From Gammaproteobacteria bacterium (lineage in GTDB: Bacteria > Pseudomonadota > Gammaproteobacteria > SZUA-152), in the NCBI GenBank assembly GCA_032250735.1, contig JAVVEP010000006.1:92401-156400 (forward strand): DNA of 64,000 bases, read 5' to 3'. A program made the translations under genes and the position numbers. Shown piece after piece: positions 39,475 to 48,817 of the stretch. Position 1 is the first letter of the stretch. Every line of letters begins with the position of its first letter. Under the pieces are notes generated by a model that saw only the letters and a list, made by a program, of their open reading frames with translations, had not been told where the DNA came from and made no database searches.

Positions 39475-39966
39475 ATGATTGATTCTGAGGGTTACCGGGC
39501 CAATGTGGGCATGATCCTGTGCAATGCGCAGGGGCGTCTGCTGTGGGCGCGACGCATTGGTCAGGATGCCTGGCAGTTTCCCCAGGGTGGCATCAAACCC
39601 TATGAGACTCGCAAGGAGGCCCTGTTTCGGGAGTTGCAGGAGGAGATCGGTCTCACCTCGAGCCAGGTCGAGCTGCTGGGCTCCACCCGCAACTGGCTGC
39701 GCTACGAGCTGCCGAAACGCTTTTTGCGCCACGGCTCCATGCCGTTGTGTATCGGCCAGAAACAGATGTGGTACCTGCTGCGACTCACGGCCAGGGACGA
39801 GGACGTGCGCCTGGATGTCGGCGCCCAACCAGAATTTGATGACTGGCGCTGGGTCGATTACTGGCATCCCATGGAAGAAGTAGTGTCCTTCAAGCGCGAG
39901 GTCTATCGCAGCGCGCTGCAAGAGCTGGAGCCCTTGTTGAAGACCATGCTCAGCCGCGCATCCTGA
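39475..39966 (+). CDS. rppH: RNA pyrophosphohydrolase RppH (NudH)
   Basis: Nudix enzyme that removes pyrophosphate from 5'-triphosphate mRNA ends, starting RNase E-dependent decay. 163 residues. Nudix box [23 protein letters not shown] (G-x5-E-x7-REL-x-EE-x-GL) near 38-60, and family signatures [15 protein letters not shown] at the start and WQFPQGGI. Followed by ptsP, the usual gammaproteobacterial neighbour. Confidence 0.97.
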   Translation: MIDSEGYRANVGMILCNAQGRLLWARRIGQDAWQFPQGGIKPYETRKEALFRELQEEIGLTSSQVELLGSTRNWLRYELPKRFLRHGSMPLCIGQKQMWYLLRLTARDEDVRLDVGAQPEFDDWRWVDYWHPMEEVVSFKREVYRSALQELEPLLKTMLSRAS

Positions 39967-40069
39967 TCCACAGCGTTAGCACACCATGAGCGGGCGCAGA
40001 CTCGCGTAGATCGGTAATCACCACCCCGGATTCATTATCCCGGATTCAACACGCATCACGAGGCCGTCC

Positions 40070-42334
40070 ATGCTCAATACGCTACGACGCATCATTCAGG
40101 AAGTCACCGCAGCCAGGGATCTGGATCAGGCCCTGGAGGTGATTGTGCTGCGCGTGAAAAAGGCCATGAAAGTGGATGTGTGCTCCGTCTATCTGCTGGA
40201 CAAGGCCCACCATGAAAATGTGCTGATGGCGACCGATGGACTGAACGCAGAGGCCGTGGGCATGGTGCGCATGAAACATAACCAGGGCCTGGTCGGCCTG
40301 GTGGGCGAGCGCGAAGAGCCCGTCAATCTGGCCGATGCCCCGAGCCACCCCCGCTACCAGTATTTCCCCGAATCCGGAGAAGACCGGTATCACGCCTTTC
40401 TGGGGGTGCCGATCATCCATCACCGGGAACTGCAGGGCGTACTGGTGGTGCAGCGCCATTCACGGCTGCATTTCAGTGAAGACAAGATCAGCTTTCTGGT
40501 CACCATCGCGGCACAGCTGGCGGGGGCGATTGCGCATGCGGCGGTCAGTGGCGGGATTAACGGCCTGAACAGCGGGACACGTGAGCTTGCGCCCCTGACC
40601 GGGCAGTCGGGCGCGCCCGGCGTGGCGATCGGCACCGCGGTAGTGAATTATGCCCTGGTCAATCTGGACTTTATTCCGGATCGCCCGGCCGGTGATGTGA
40701 AGCAGGAGATCCGGCGTTTCAAGACCGCGGTGGCCGAGGTGCGCAAGGATATCCAGTCCATGTTAGAGCGCATGCAGGAGGTGTTGCCGGCAGAGGATCG
40801 GGCCTTGTTCGACGCCTATCTGCTGATGCTGGAAGGCGAGGCCATCACCGGTGAGGTGGTGCGGCGTATCAAGAATGGCAACTGGGCCTCCGGCGCCCTG
40901 CGCGAGACCATCGTTGAGCACATTCAGGCCTTTGATGCGATGGAAGACGAGTATCTGCGGGAGCGTGCGGATGATGTGAGGGATCTGGGCCGGCGCATCC
41001 TGGAAAAGCTGCGCGCCAGGGAGCCACAGAAGCCGAAGAGATTTCCCATCCGCACCGTGCTGGTGGGGGATGAAATCACCGCCTCCATGCTGGCTGAGGT
41101 GCCGATCAAACGCCTGGCGGGCGTGGTCTCGAAGCGTGGTTCACAAACCTCGCACGTGGCGATACTGGCGCGCGCCATGGGCGTGTCCGCGGTGATGGGT
41201 GTCGATGACCTGCCGGTCAATCGAATGGATGGCCGCAGCGTCATCGTTGATGGTTACGCTGGCCGCGTGTACGTCAATCCATCAAACGCCATTCGTGAAG
41301 AATTCAAACACCTGTTGCGTGAAGAGGCGGAGCTTTCCAAAGAGCTGCGTGAATTGCGCGACAAGCCGGCGATCACCCCCGACAATGTGGGTATCCCGCT
41401 GTACGTCAACAGCGGTCTGCTGGCGGATGTGACCCCGGCCAGAAAGAGTGGCGCGGAAGGTATCGGCCTGTACCGTACCGAATTTCCGTTTATGGTGCGT
41501 GACCGTTTTCCGGGCGAAGACGAGCAATATCATATCTATCGACAGGTGTTGAAATCCTTTTCTCCCGCGCCGGTGACCTTGCGCACCCTGGATGTGGGCG
41601 GCGACAAGTCCCTGCCCTATTTCCCCATTGAGGAAGACAACCCCTTTCTGGGCTGGCGTGGCATTCGCATCAGCCTGGATCACCCGGAGATCTTTCTGGT
41701 GCAATTGCGCGCCATGCTGCGCGCCAGTGCGGGATTCAATAACATGAATCTGTTGTTGCCGATGATCAGCAGTGTCAGCGAGGTGGACGATGCCCTGCGC
41801 CTGTTGCGGCGCGCCCATCATGAGCTGATCGATTCCGGTGTCAGCATCAACATGCCGCGTGTCGGGGTGATGATCGAAGTGCCCTCGGCGGTGTATCAGG
41901 TGCGCGAGCTGGCCAAGCGCGTGAATTTTCTGTCCGTGGGAACCAACGACCTGACCCAGTATCTGCTGGCGGTCGATCGCAACAACTCCCGCGTCGCCGG
42001 TTTGTACGATTCCCTGCACCCCGCCGTGCTGCGCGCCCTGCAACAGGTACTGGAAGGCGCCAAGGCGGAAAAGACCCCGGTCAGCGTGTGCGGCGAAATG
42101 GCCGGTGATCCTGCCGCCGCGATTCTGTTGTTGGGCATGGGGGTGGATTGTCTGAGCATGAGCGCGCCCAACCTGCTACGGGTGAAATGGGTGATCCGCA
42201 CCTTCACCCGGCGCAAGGCGCGCATGCTGTTAACCGAGGCGCTGACCTTTGAGTCCGCCCATTCCGTGCGTAATTTTCTCAATACCGCGCTGGAAGATGC
42301 CGGGCTGGGTGGGCTGGTGCGCGCTGGGCGTTGA
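40070..42334 (+). CDS. ptsP: Phosphoenolpyruvate-protein phosphotransferase PtsP (nitrogen PTS enzyme I)
   Basis: 754 residues: N-terminal GAF domain (about 1-165) and an enzyme I module. The phosphorylated His is in KRGSQTSHVAILARAMG near 360. The PEP-binding domain has RTLDVGGDKSLPY near 505, NMPRVGVMIEVPSAV near 600 and the catalytic Cys in VSVCGEMAGDP near 675. It passes phosphate from PEP to NPr and EIIA-Ntr; GAF probably senses glutamine as described for this family. ptsO/ptsN are not in the window. Confidence 0.97.
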   Translation: MLNTLRRIIQEVTAARDLDQALEVIVLRVKKAMKVDVCSVYLLDKAHHENVLMATDGLNAEAVGMVRMKHNQGLVGLVGEREEPVNLADAPSHPRYQYFPESGEDRYHAFLGVPIIHHRELQGVLVVQRHSRLHFSEDKISFLVTIAAQLAGAIAHAAVSGGINGLNSGTRELAPLTGQSGAPGVAIGTAVVNYALVNLDFIPDRPAGDVKQEIRRFKTAVAEVRKDIQSMLERMQEVLPAEDRALFDAYLLMLEGEAITGEVVRRIKNGNWASGALRETIVEHIQAFDAMEDEYLRERADDVRDLGRRILEKLRAREPQKPKRFPIRTVLVGDEITASMLAEVPIKRLAGVVSKRGSQTSHVAILARAMGVSAVMGVDDLPVNRMDGRSVIVDGYAGRVYVNPSNAIREEFKHLLREEAELSKELRELRDKPAITPDNVGIPLYVNSGLLADVTPARKSGAEGIGLYRTEFPFMVRDRFPGEDEQYHIYRQVLKSFSPAPVTLRTLDVGGDKSLPYFPIEEDNPFLGWRGIRISLDHPEIFLVQLRAMLRASAGFNNMNLLLPMISSVSEVDDALRLLRRAHHELIDSGVSINMPRVGVMIEVPSAVYQVRELAKRVNFLSVGTNDLTQYLLAVDRNNSRVAGLYDSLHPAVLRALQQVLEGAKAEKTPVSVCGEMAGDPAAAILLLGMGVDCLSMSAPNLLRVKWVIRTFTRRKARMLLTEALTFESAHSVRNFLNTALEDAGLGGLVRAGR

Positions 42335-42345
42335 TTCGCAGTTTC

Positions 42346-45279
42346 CTAGAAGAAAGGAACATACGCCTCAAGGTAGGCCTGATCTTCTCCGCCGAGGTCA
42401 AAACCCCTGGTGAAACCCATGCGCAGATCCATTGCCAGCCAGTAGCCGAGTACCAGCTCGGCGGTCAATTCGATGCCCGCACCCCGTCGTAGGCGGGGGA
42501 TGCCATCGGCCTGATTCCAGCCCTCACCCCAGTTATAGAGCAGTTTGCCGTGCAGCTGATGCAGGCCGATGGGGGGTGCCATCAGGCCCCGTTCCACCAG
42601 GGCGATGGGGAAACGCCATTCGGTCTCGAGCAGTGCCATGCGCCGGCCGCGCAGATCGGCGCGCCCCTCCGCATAGCCGTGCAGCGGATAACGGCGGTGA
42701 CCGAAGAGGCTGCGGGTGGGGGTGCCGGCCGTTGCCTGAGGGGCCGGTGCGACGCTGGTCTCCAGGGTGCCGCCGAGCCGAAAGGCGCGGGGCTGCTCGG
42801 TGCCCCAGCCGAACATCGCGCGGGCGGCGAACACGTGCTGGCCCGGCAGGTCGATGAACTCCCGCCAGTCGAGGCTGTAGACCTGGCCGCTGTAATCGCT
42901 GTCCAGGATCTCATTGTCTTCCGCGACCAGTCGCAGCTGGCGTCCGTAACTGGGGCTGATGGAACGCGGGTAGTTGCGGCTGGAGTTGAAGCTGACGGCA
43001 AGCCCCAGCAGACGGTCGTAAAAGGTCGGGGCCGGACCAAGGCCCGAGACGATCTTCTTGTCCGCCTCCGTTTCGCTCACCATGCCGGCGTGCAGCAGCC
43101 ATTGTTGCCGGTAGCGAAACAGGGGCCAGATGGCCTCGGCGGAAACGATGTCCGAGTTGCGATAGCGTTCCACCTCGTCAGCACTATCCAGATACGCCAG
43201 CACCTGTCGGTCTAACGAGAACTTGATACTTGGGTCCCAGCGATCATAGAGATAGTTCAGTCGTCCCACCAGCCACTGATGATCCGTGTCATAACCCAGC
43301 AGCAGGTTGTACTGATGCCGACGCAAGGGGTCCGCGCCAAAGGTGGTAAGGCCTATTTCGCTGCGCACCTCGTCAAACTGTAAGTAGGGAAACCAGGAGG
43401 TCGGCGTGATGCGACCCAGTGCGTTGTAAGGCTCGCTACGTGTGTCTTGCAGGGCGGCAAATTGCTGCGCGCGGGTGCCGGTGGTGGTCGGCAGGGGAGT
43501 GATATCCCTGGCGGCATCCAGGTTCACGGGCGCGATATCGCTTAGCTGAAACAGGTCGTAGCCACTGTTGCCCAGACCCACGTAAACCAGCCGCTTGCCG
43601 GCGGGAGTGTGGTACAGGACGGGCGAGGTCGCCTCGCCGATCACGTTGGTCAGTCTTTGCGGCTGGTGGCTGCCCGCCTGCAGCTGGTAGATGTTAAACA
43701 CGCCATCATAATCGGCGCTGAACACAATCGTCTGTCCGTCGCTGGCAAAGCGCGGGCTGGTCTCGATCGCGGTGTCATGGGTCAGCTGCGTCCACTGGTG
43801 GCTGCGGATATCGAAGCGTTCGAGATTCCACAGGCTGTCGGGCCGCCAGACCGACATCACCAGGCTGTTGCTATCGGCGGACCAGTCCATCGCGCTGATC
43901 ACCGTGTCATCCACGCCCTGCCACAGGCTGTCGAGTTTATTGCCGCGGGCATCCAGTCGGTGCAGGGCGTGCTGACCCAGTTGGTTATGTACCGCGATAA
44001 TCTCCTGCCCGTCAGGACTCCAGACGGCATGCAGGTAACGCTGACCACGGGTCAGGGCGGTTTTTTTCCCGCTGGCGGGATCAATGTGGTACAGGTCGGA
44101 GAAGGCGTTGGTGTTGTCGACCAGGTCGACCTCGGCGGCGACAATGCCGGCCGTGGGATGCAGGTCAAAACTGCTGCCGCGCACATCGCTGACTATTTCT
44201 GGTTTGCGCTCGCCGTTGCGCAGCAGCATCAGCCGGGGCTCCGATTGCAGATCGTTTTGCAGATAATAGATGTCGCCCTGGGCGGAGATTCTGGGGTTGG
44301 TGGTGAAATAGCCGGTGTCGGTCAGGGCCATGCCGCTGACCTCGCCGGCCTGGCGGATGTGCTGGATCTCGGCCGAAAACGCGGTGCGCAGGTGGGCGCG
44401 AAACTCCTCCCACAGCGCGGCCATGTCCTTGCCATAGACCCTGCGGCTGTTGCTGTTGAGCGCAAAGGGCAGCAGGTTATTGCTGTACTGCTCGATCAGC
44501 TCGGTGATCTTTGCTGTGCCACTGCCCGGCGTGCCACTGTCCGTCACCGCACGCTCGGCCAGAAACTGATAAAAATACACCCCGTAGAGATAGCGCGTAG
44601 TGTTCAGCGGCCAGCTCACCAGCGGCTGATTGACCTGCTGCAAGGGCTTGATGCCGGCGACTACCTCCTGCCGCATCATGCCCCGGAACTGGCTGCTCTG
44701 GCCGCGGCCGATGCCGCGGGTTATGTCGGTCTCTTCGTAGGTCGCCAGGCCTTCAATCAGCCACGGCGGCTGCAACAGGTTGGGAAACAGGAACAGGTTG
44801 CGCCCGAACAGTCTGCGCAATTGCGCCGGCGTGCCGCTGGCCTTGTCCAGGTGCAGCACGTGGGTGTACTCGTGAGTGATGAGCAGCTCCAGCCAGTGGT
44901 CATGATCGGTGATCATGCCGTTGCCGACGGGCGCGCTGACCAGCAGCTGCATCAGGTTGCGCGGCAGTGGCGTGGCCGAGCCATTGGCATAATCAAAACG
45001 ATCGGTGAGCAGCACCTGGGTGCGCTGTTGCGGGAGCCAGTTGTACTTCCTGCTGAGCCTGGTATGCACCTGTTCGGCGATGGCCCCAACCTGCTGTGCC
45101 AGCGCCGCCTCAGCGTCGTGAAAGTGGATCTCGAAGTGTTCGGTGTACAGTGTCCGCCAGTGCAGGCTGGGATCCTGGGTCAGGGCCGCATGCAGCTGGC
45201 CGCAGCAAGCAATTAACATTGTGCCGAGAATAAGGCGGAGTAACTGGGGCGTGATCCTTGCCCGCATGACATTGCGCAT
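42346..45279 (-). CDS. Outer-membrane protein combining gluzincin-like protease, beta-propeller and beta-barrel domains
   Basis: About 977 residues; ATG 45279 is chosen over 45285 because AAGGA sits six bases before it. Signal peptide to about residue 31 (ACCGQLHA). Residues about 40-300 are metallopeptidase-like with ITHEYTHVLHLDKA, an H-E-x-x-H zinc motif near 136-140, and PPWLIEGLATYEET with a probable third ligand Glu. Residues about 320-620 contain PD40/TolB-type propeller blades (YLHAVWSPDGQEIIAV, MDWSADSNSLVMS, ETSPRFASDGQTIVFSADYDG). The C terminus (about 650-977) is an Omp85/surface-antigen-type beta-barrel ending in aromatic YVPFF. Predicted surface or periplasmic peptidase; substrate unknown. 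Confidence 0.8.
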   Translation of the reverse strand: MRNVMRARITPQLLRLILGTMLIACCGQLHAALTQDPSLHWRTLYTEHFEIHFHDAEAALAQQVGAIAEQVHTRLSRKYNWLPQQRTQVLLTDRFDYANGSATPLPRNLMQLLVSAPVGNGMITDHDHWLELLITHEYTHVLHLDKASGTPAQLRRLFGRNLFLFPNLLQPPWLIEGLATYEETDITRGIGRGQSSQFRGMMRQEVVAGIKPLQQVNQPLVSWPLNTTRYLYGVYFYQFLAERAVTDSGTPGSGTAKITELIEQYSNNLLPFALNSNSRRVYGKDMAALWEEFRAHLRTAFSAEIQHIRQAGEVSGMALTDTGYFTTNPRISAQGDIYYLQNDLQSEPRLMLLRNGERKPEIVSDVRGSSFDLHPTAGIVAAEVDLVDNTNAFSDLYHIDPASGKKTALTRGQRYLHAVWSPDGQEIIAVHNQLGQHALHRLDARGNKLDSLWQGVDDTVISAMDWSADSNSLVMSVWRPDSLWNLERFDIRSHQWTQLTHDTAIETSPRFASDGQTIVFSADYDGVFNIYQLQAGSHQPQRLTNVIGEATSPVLYHTPAGKRLVYVGLGNSGYDLFQLSDIAPVNLDAARDITPLPTTTGTRAQQFAALQDTRSEPYNALGRITPTSWFPYLQFDEVRSEIGLTTFGADPLRRHQYNLLLGYDTDHQWLVGRLNYLYDRWDPSIKFSLDRQVLAYLDSADEVERYRNSDIVSAEAIWPLFRYRQQWLLHAGMVSETEADKKIVSGLGPAPTFYDRLLGLAVSFNSSRNYPRSISPSYGRQLRLVAEDNEILDSDYSGQVYSLDWREFIDLPGQHVFAARAMFGWGTEQPRAFRLGGTLETSVAPAPQATAGTPTRSLFGHRRYPLHGYAEGRADLRGRRMALLETEWRFPIALVERGLMAPPIGLHQLHGKLLYNWGEGWNQADGIPRLRRGAGIELTAELVLGYWLAMDLRMGFTRGFDLGGEDQAYLEAYVPFF

Positions 45280-45299
45280 GATCATCCTTCTTTATTGTT

Positions 45300-48200
45300 T
45301 TATTCCGTCATTCTATGTGACACAGGGAGCCGCATAAAGGCGCGATACAGCAAAGGTATAACAAAAAGTGTCAATACGGTGGAGAATGCCAGGCCCCAGA
45401 CGATGGCCGAGGCCACCGGTCCCCAGATCAGGGATTCGCCGGCCAGGCCGGCGGCCAGTGAGAACAGGCCGGCGATGGTGGTCAGCGAGGTGATGATGAT
45501 GGGTACCACGCGACGGCGTGCGGCATAAATCGTTGCATGCAACACGCTCATGCCGGCATTCAGCCGCCGGTTGGCGGCGTCGATCATGACGATGGCGGCG
45601 TTCACCGCGATGCCGACCAGGGCCACCACGCCGTACAGGGTGAACATGCTCAACGGATTGCCGGTGGCGATCAGGCCGAAGGTGACGCCGGTGAAGGCCA
45701 GCGGCACGGTGGCTAGTATCATCAGCGGCTGCCAGTAGCTTTTGAACTGGGTGCCGATGATCAGATAGATCAGTCCGATCCCGAACAGGAATAACACCAG
45801 CATGGAATCCAGGCTCTCCTGGATGTCTTCCAGCTCGCCGGAATAGTCCAGGTCGACGCGGGGGTGCTGGTGACGAATCTTCTCCCAGTCCTGCAGGATG
45901 AGCCGGTTGGCCTCCAGGGTATCCATCTGTGATTTATCGAGATCGGCCTCCAGGCTGATGGCGCGGCGGAAATTGTGGTGGCGGATATTGCTGCGGGTGA
46001 GGCCGGTCTCCGCCGACACCAGCTCGCCCAGCGGTATCTCGCCGCCCTGCGGCAGGGCCAGCGGCGTTGCCAGCAATTGATCGATGCTCTGCAGGCTGCT
46101 GCGCTGGGCCTGCACCCGCACCTCCACCCGTTCCGATTCGTATTGCATCGAGGCCACCACATCACCGTCAAACAGCAGGCGCACGGTGTTGGCCACGGCG
46201 GCGGGGGCCAGGCCGCTACGGTGTACCGCGTCGGTATCCAGTTGCAGTTTGAGCTCATGCTTGCCCGGGCTGTCGTTGTCGGCGATATCCCGCACCGCTG
46301 GCATGCCGCGCATGATCTCGCGCAGGGCATCGGTTGCCGCCCGCAGTTCGGCAAAGTTGTCACCGCGTATCTTGATGCTGATGGGTTTGGTGACGGGCGG
46401 CCCCTTGGCGAGCTTGAACAGGGTGATGAGGCGCGGGGCCGCGGTGTCCATCACCTCGGCGCGCATGGCGTCGATGACCTCGCCTACCTCGCGCATGTCG
46501 CCGCGTTTGGGATTCAGGCTGATGAAGACCTGGCCATAGTTGTCGCCAAAAAACGGCGCGGTCTCGGTGAACATCTGCCCGGCGGTGGCGCTGACGGCGC
46601 GGGTCTCGTCGTCGCGCAGGTGCCGGCGCGCCTTGTTGGCGATGGCCTCCACGGTATCCATGGTCTGTTGCAGGGTGCTGCCTGGCGGCATCTCGACATT
46701 GATGTAAAAGGCGCGCATCGGGTCGAAGGCAAAAAATTCCAGCCGCACCATGCCGCTGCCGATGGCGCCCAGGGCCGCGAGAAACAGTACCAGCACCAGC
46801 GCCAGCGAACGCTTCGGCCGGCGCAACACCCGGACCAGCAGCCGGCTGTATTTCAGGCGCAGCCAGTGGTTGAAGCGGCTGCGCTGACGTTGCAGCCTAC
46901 CCGGTGATGACAGGTCCAGCCTGCTCATGGAGAGGTGCACGGGCAGCATCCAGAAGGCCTCCAGCAGGCTGATGGCCAGCGCCACGGAGACCACAAACGG
47001 CACCACGAACATGAACTTGCCAACAATGCCGGGCATCAGCATCAACGGCAAAAAGGCCGCCATGGTGGTGGTGACCGAGGCGGTCACCGGGGTGAAGACC
47101 TCGGCCAGGGCATCCAGCGCGGCCTGCAGGGTCTGCGCGCCACGCTGCAGGCGGTAGTAGATGGCCTCCACCACCACCACCGCGTCATCCACCAGCATGC
47201 CGAGCACGATGACCACCCCCAGCAGGATATTCTGATTCAGGGTCTGGCCCGTCGCGCTGAGCAACCAGAAGGTGCCGGCGAGGGTGAAGGGGATGCCGAT
47301 GCCGATAAAAAAGGCGATGTGCGCACCGAGAAATATCCAGGTGATCAGCATCACCAGCAGCAGGCCGAGCAGGGCATTGCCCTGCATGATATCGATCGCC
47401 TCGCGGGTGCTTTCGGTCTGGTCGTCGAGCAGGGTGAGCTGTAGGCCGGACTGCGCCAGCACAGGGTTTTTCTGTTGCTGGTAGTGGTTGATGCGCTCAA
47501 CCAGATCGAGAATATTGCTGGTGGCCTGCTTGGTGACGGCAAGCGTGACCCCGGGCCGGCCATTGAAGCGCGATAGCTTGGTGAATCGGTCGTGCCCCCA
47601 GCTGACCTGGGCGAGTTCGCCGATGGTGATCTGCTGCGGCACGCCGATGATCGGCAGGCCGGCCAGGTAGCCTGGGTCGGCATCGGTGCCGATCACCCGC
47701 ACTAACCAGGATTGTTGGCCCAGGTGCAGGTCGCCGGCGACCACGTCCCGAAAATAGCTGCGCACGGTATCGGCAAGCTGGGCGGGAGTAACGCCCTTGT
47801 TGCGCAGCAGGACGGGATCGAAGCTGACCTGTAATTCCGGCTCGGCAAAACCGGCCTCGATCACGCTGTTCACCCCCTTGATGCGTTCCAGGTCCTTGCG
47901 CACGTTCAGCGCCGCCTTGCGCAGCACCTCGTCATTGGCCTCGCCGGTGAGGATCAGGGTGGCGGTGGGAAAATTATTGGAGGTGGTGATCTCCAGGATC
48001 ACCGGATCCACGGCCTCGGCCGGCAGCTCCGCATTGGCGCGGTTCTGGATCTCGCGGCGCAGGTCGTTGATGCGCTTGTCGAAGCGGCGCTCATCGATAT
48101 CTTCAAAGCGCACCAGGATGTCGGAGATACCCTCGCGACTGGTGCTGGAGACAAACTTGATGTCCTGCACTTTCTGGATGGCCTCTTCCAGCGGATCGGT

Positions 48201-48386
48201 GACCAGCTTTTCCACATCGCCTGCGGCGGCGCCCGGCAGCGCGGTGACGATGCTGATCCAGTTGAAATTGACGTCAGGGTCCTGGGCCCGCGGCAGTTGC
48301 AGATAACTCAGGCTGCCGACCAGCAACACCACCGCGAAGCTGGTGTTGGCCAACACATGGTTACTCAGCAAGGCCTTAAGCCACAT
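45300..48386 (-). CDS. RND efflux permease (AcrB/MMPL type)
   Basis: 1028 residues, 12 TM helices with two large periplasmic loops. GGGAG precedes the ATG. TM4 proton-relay Asp pair in LGVVIVLGMLVDDAVVVVEAI near 390-405, and the C-terminal LYGVVALVGIAVNAAIVMIDAANRRL. Typical HAE1/efflux family trimer subunit exporting a hydrophobic compound or metal. The periplasmic adaptor is encoded upstream on the same strand, but a small gene on the opposite strand lies between them. No outer-membrane channel gene is near, so it may use TolC from elsewhere. Confidence 0.9.
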   Translation of the reverse strand: MWLKALLSNHVLANTSFAVVLLVGSLSYLQLPRAQDPDVNFNWISIVTALPGAAAGDVEKLVTDPLEEAIQKVQDIKFVSSTSREGISDILVRFEDIDERRFDKRINDLRREIQNRANAELPAEAVDPVILEITTSNNFPTATLILTGEANDEVLRKAALNVRKDLERIKGVNSVIEAGFAEPELQVSFDPVLLRNKGVTPAQLADTVRSYFRDVVAGDLHLGQQSWLVRVIGTDADPGYLAGLPIIGVPQQITIGELAQVSWGHDRFTKLSRFNGRPGVTLAVTKQATSNILDLVERINHYQQQKNPVLAQSGLQLTLLDDQTESTREAIDIMQGNALLGLLLVMLITWIFLGAHIAFFIGIGIPFTLAGTFWLLSATGQTLNQNILLGVVIVLGMLVDDAVVVVEAIYYRLQRGAQTLQAALDALAEVFTPVTASVTTTMAAFLPLMLMPGIVGKFMFVVPFVVSVALAISLLEAFWMLPVHLSMSRLDLSSPGRLQRQRSRFNHWLRLKYSRLLVRVLRRPKRSLALVLVLFLAALGAIGSGMVRLEFFAFDPMRAFYINVEMPPGSTLQQTMDTVEAIANKARRHLRDDETRAVSATAGQMFTETAPFFGDNYGQVFISLNPKRGDMREVGEVIDAMRAEVMDTAAPRLITLFKLAKGPPVTKPISIKIRGDNFAELRAATDALREIMRGMPAVRDIADNDSPGKHELKLQLDTDAVHRSGLAPAAVANTVRLLFDGDVVASMQYESERVEVRVQAQRSSLQSIDQLLATPLALPQGGEIPLGELVSAETGLTRSNIRHHNFRRAISLEADLDKSQMDTLEANRLILQDWEKIRHQHPRVDLDYSGELEDIQESLDSMLVLFLFGIGLIYLIIGTQFKSYWQPLMILATVPLAFTGVTFGLIATGNPLSMFTLYGVVALVGIAVNAAIVMIDAANRRLNAGMSVLHATIYAARRRVVPIIITSLTTIAGLFSLAAGLAGESLIWGPVASAIVWGLAFSTVLTLFVIPLLYRAFMRLPVSHRMTE

Positions 48387-48581
48387 CGCACACTCCCCAC
48401 GCCCTGATGATGGTTAACGGCTGGTTTTTCACAAAAGCTTCACAGTGCCGTCATCAAGCATACACACATTCTCGGCAACATTGCCCGTGTAACCGCTGGT
48501 GAAGTGGCAGGGAAACCGCGTGATGCACACCACGGTAGGTAGGCCGGTGTTTGGTAATCAACAGGCAAGAGGAGAAATGCA

Positions 48582-48776
48582 ATGACCTTTTTTATTCGAG
48601 AATGGCCCAACAAAACGGCGACCCTGATGGCGGATAACGGCGCCGTGCTGTGGACCTTTGACAGCGTCGAGGCCGCCCAGCAGGTGTGTCGTGACTGGTA
48701 CCGCCTGCAGATCCGCAAGGAAGACATGATGGACATGAACGATGACTTCGACCTGATGGTGGCGCGCTGCGCCTGA
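48582..48776 (+). CDS. Small hypothetical protein between RND genes
   Basis: 64 residues, ATG preceded by AAGAGGAGAAATGC, a good ribosome site. The sequence FFIREWPNKTATLMADNGAVLWTFDSVEAAQQVCRDWY... looks globular with a beta-beta-alpha start. The acidic/Met-rich end (MMDMNDDFDLMVARC) has a Cys. No family recognised. It faces the opposite way to the flanking permease and adaptor genes. Confidence 0.65.
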   Translation: MTFFIREWPNKTATLMADNGAVLWTFDSVEAAQQVCRDWYRLQIRKEDMMDMNDDFDLMVARCA

Positions 48777-48817
48777 GGGGGTTGCAGCCGCGATCAATAG
48801 TAACCGGCGCCGCCGGT

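Noticed and set aside
43609..45216. 535-residue plus-strand ORF
   Set aside because: It lies antisense to the protease/propeller/barrel gene, which has clear domains. The ORF is His/Gln/Val-rich shadow sequence.
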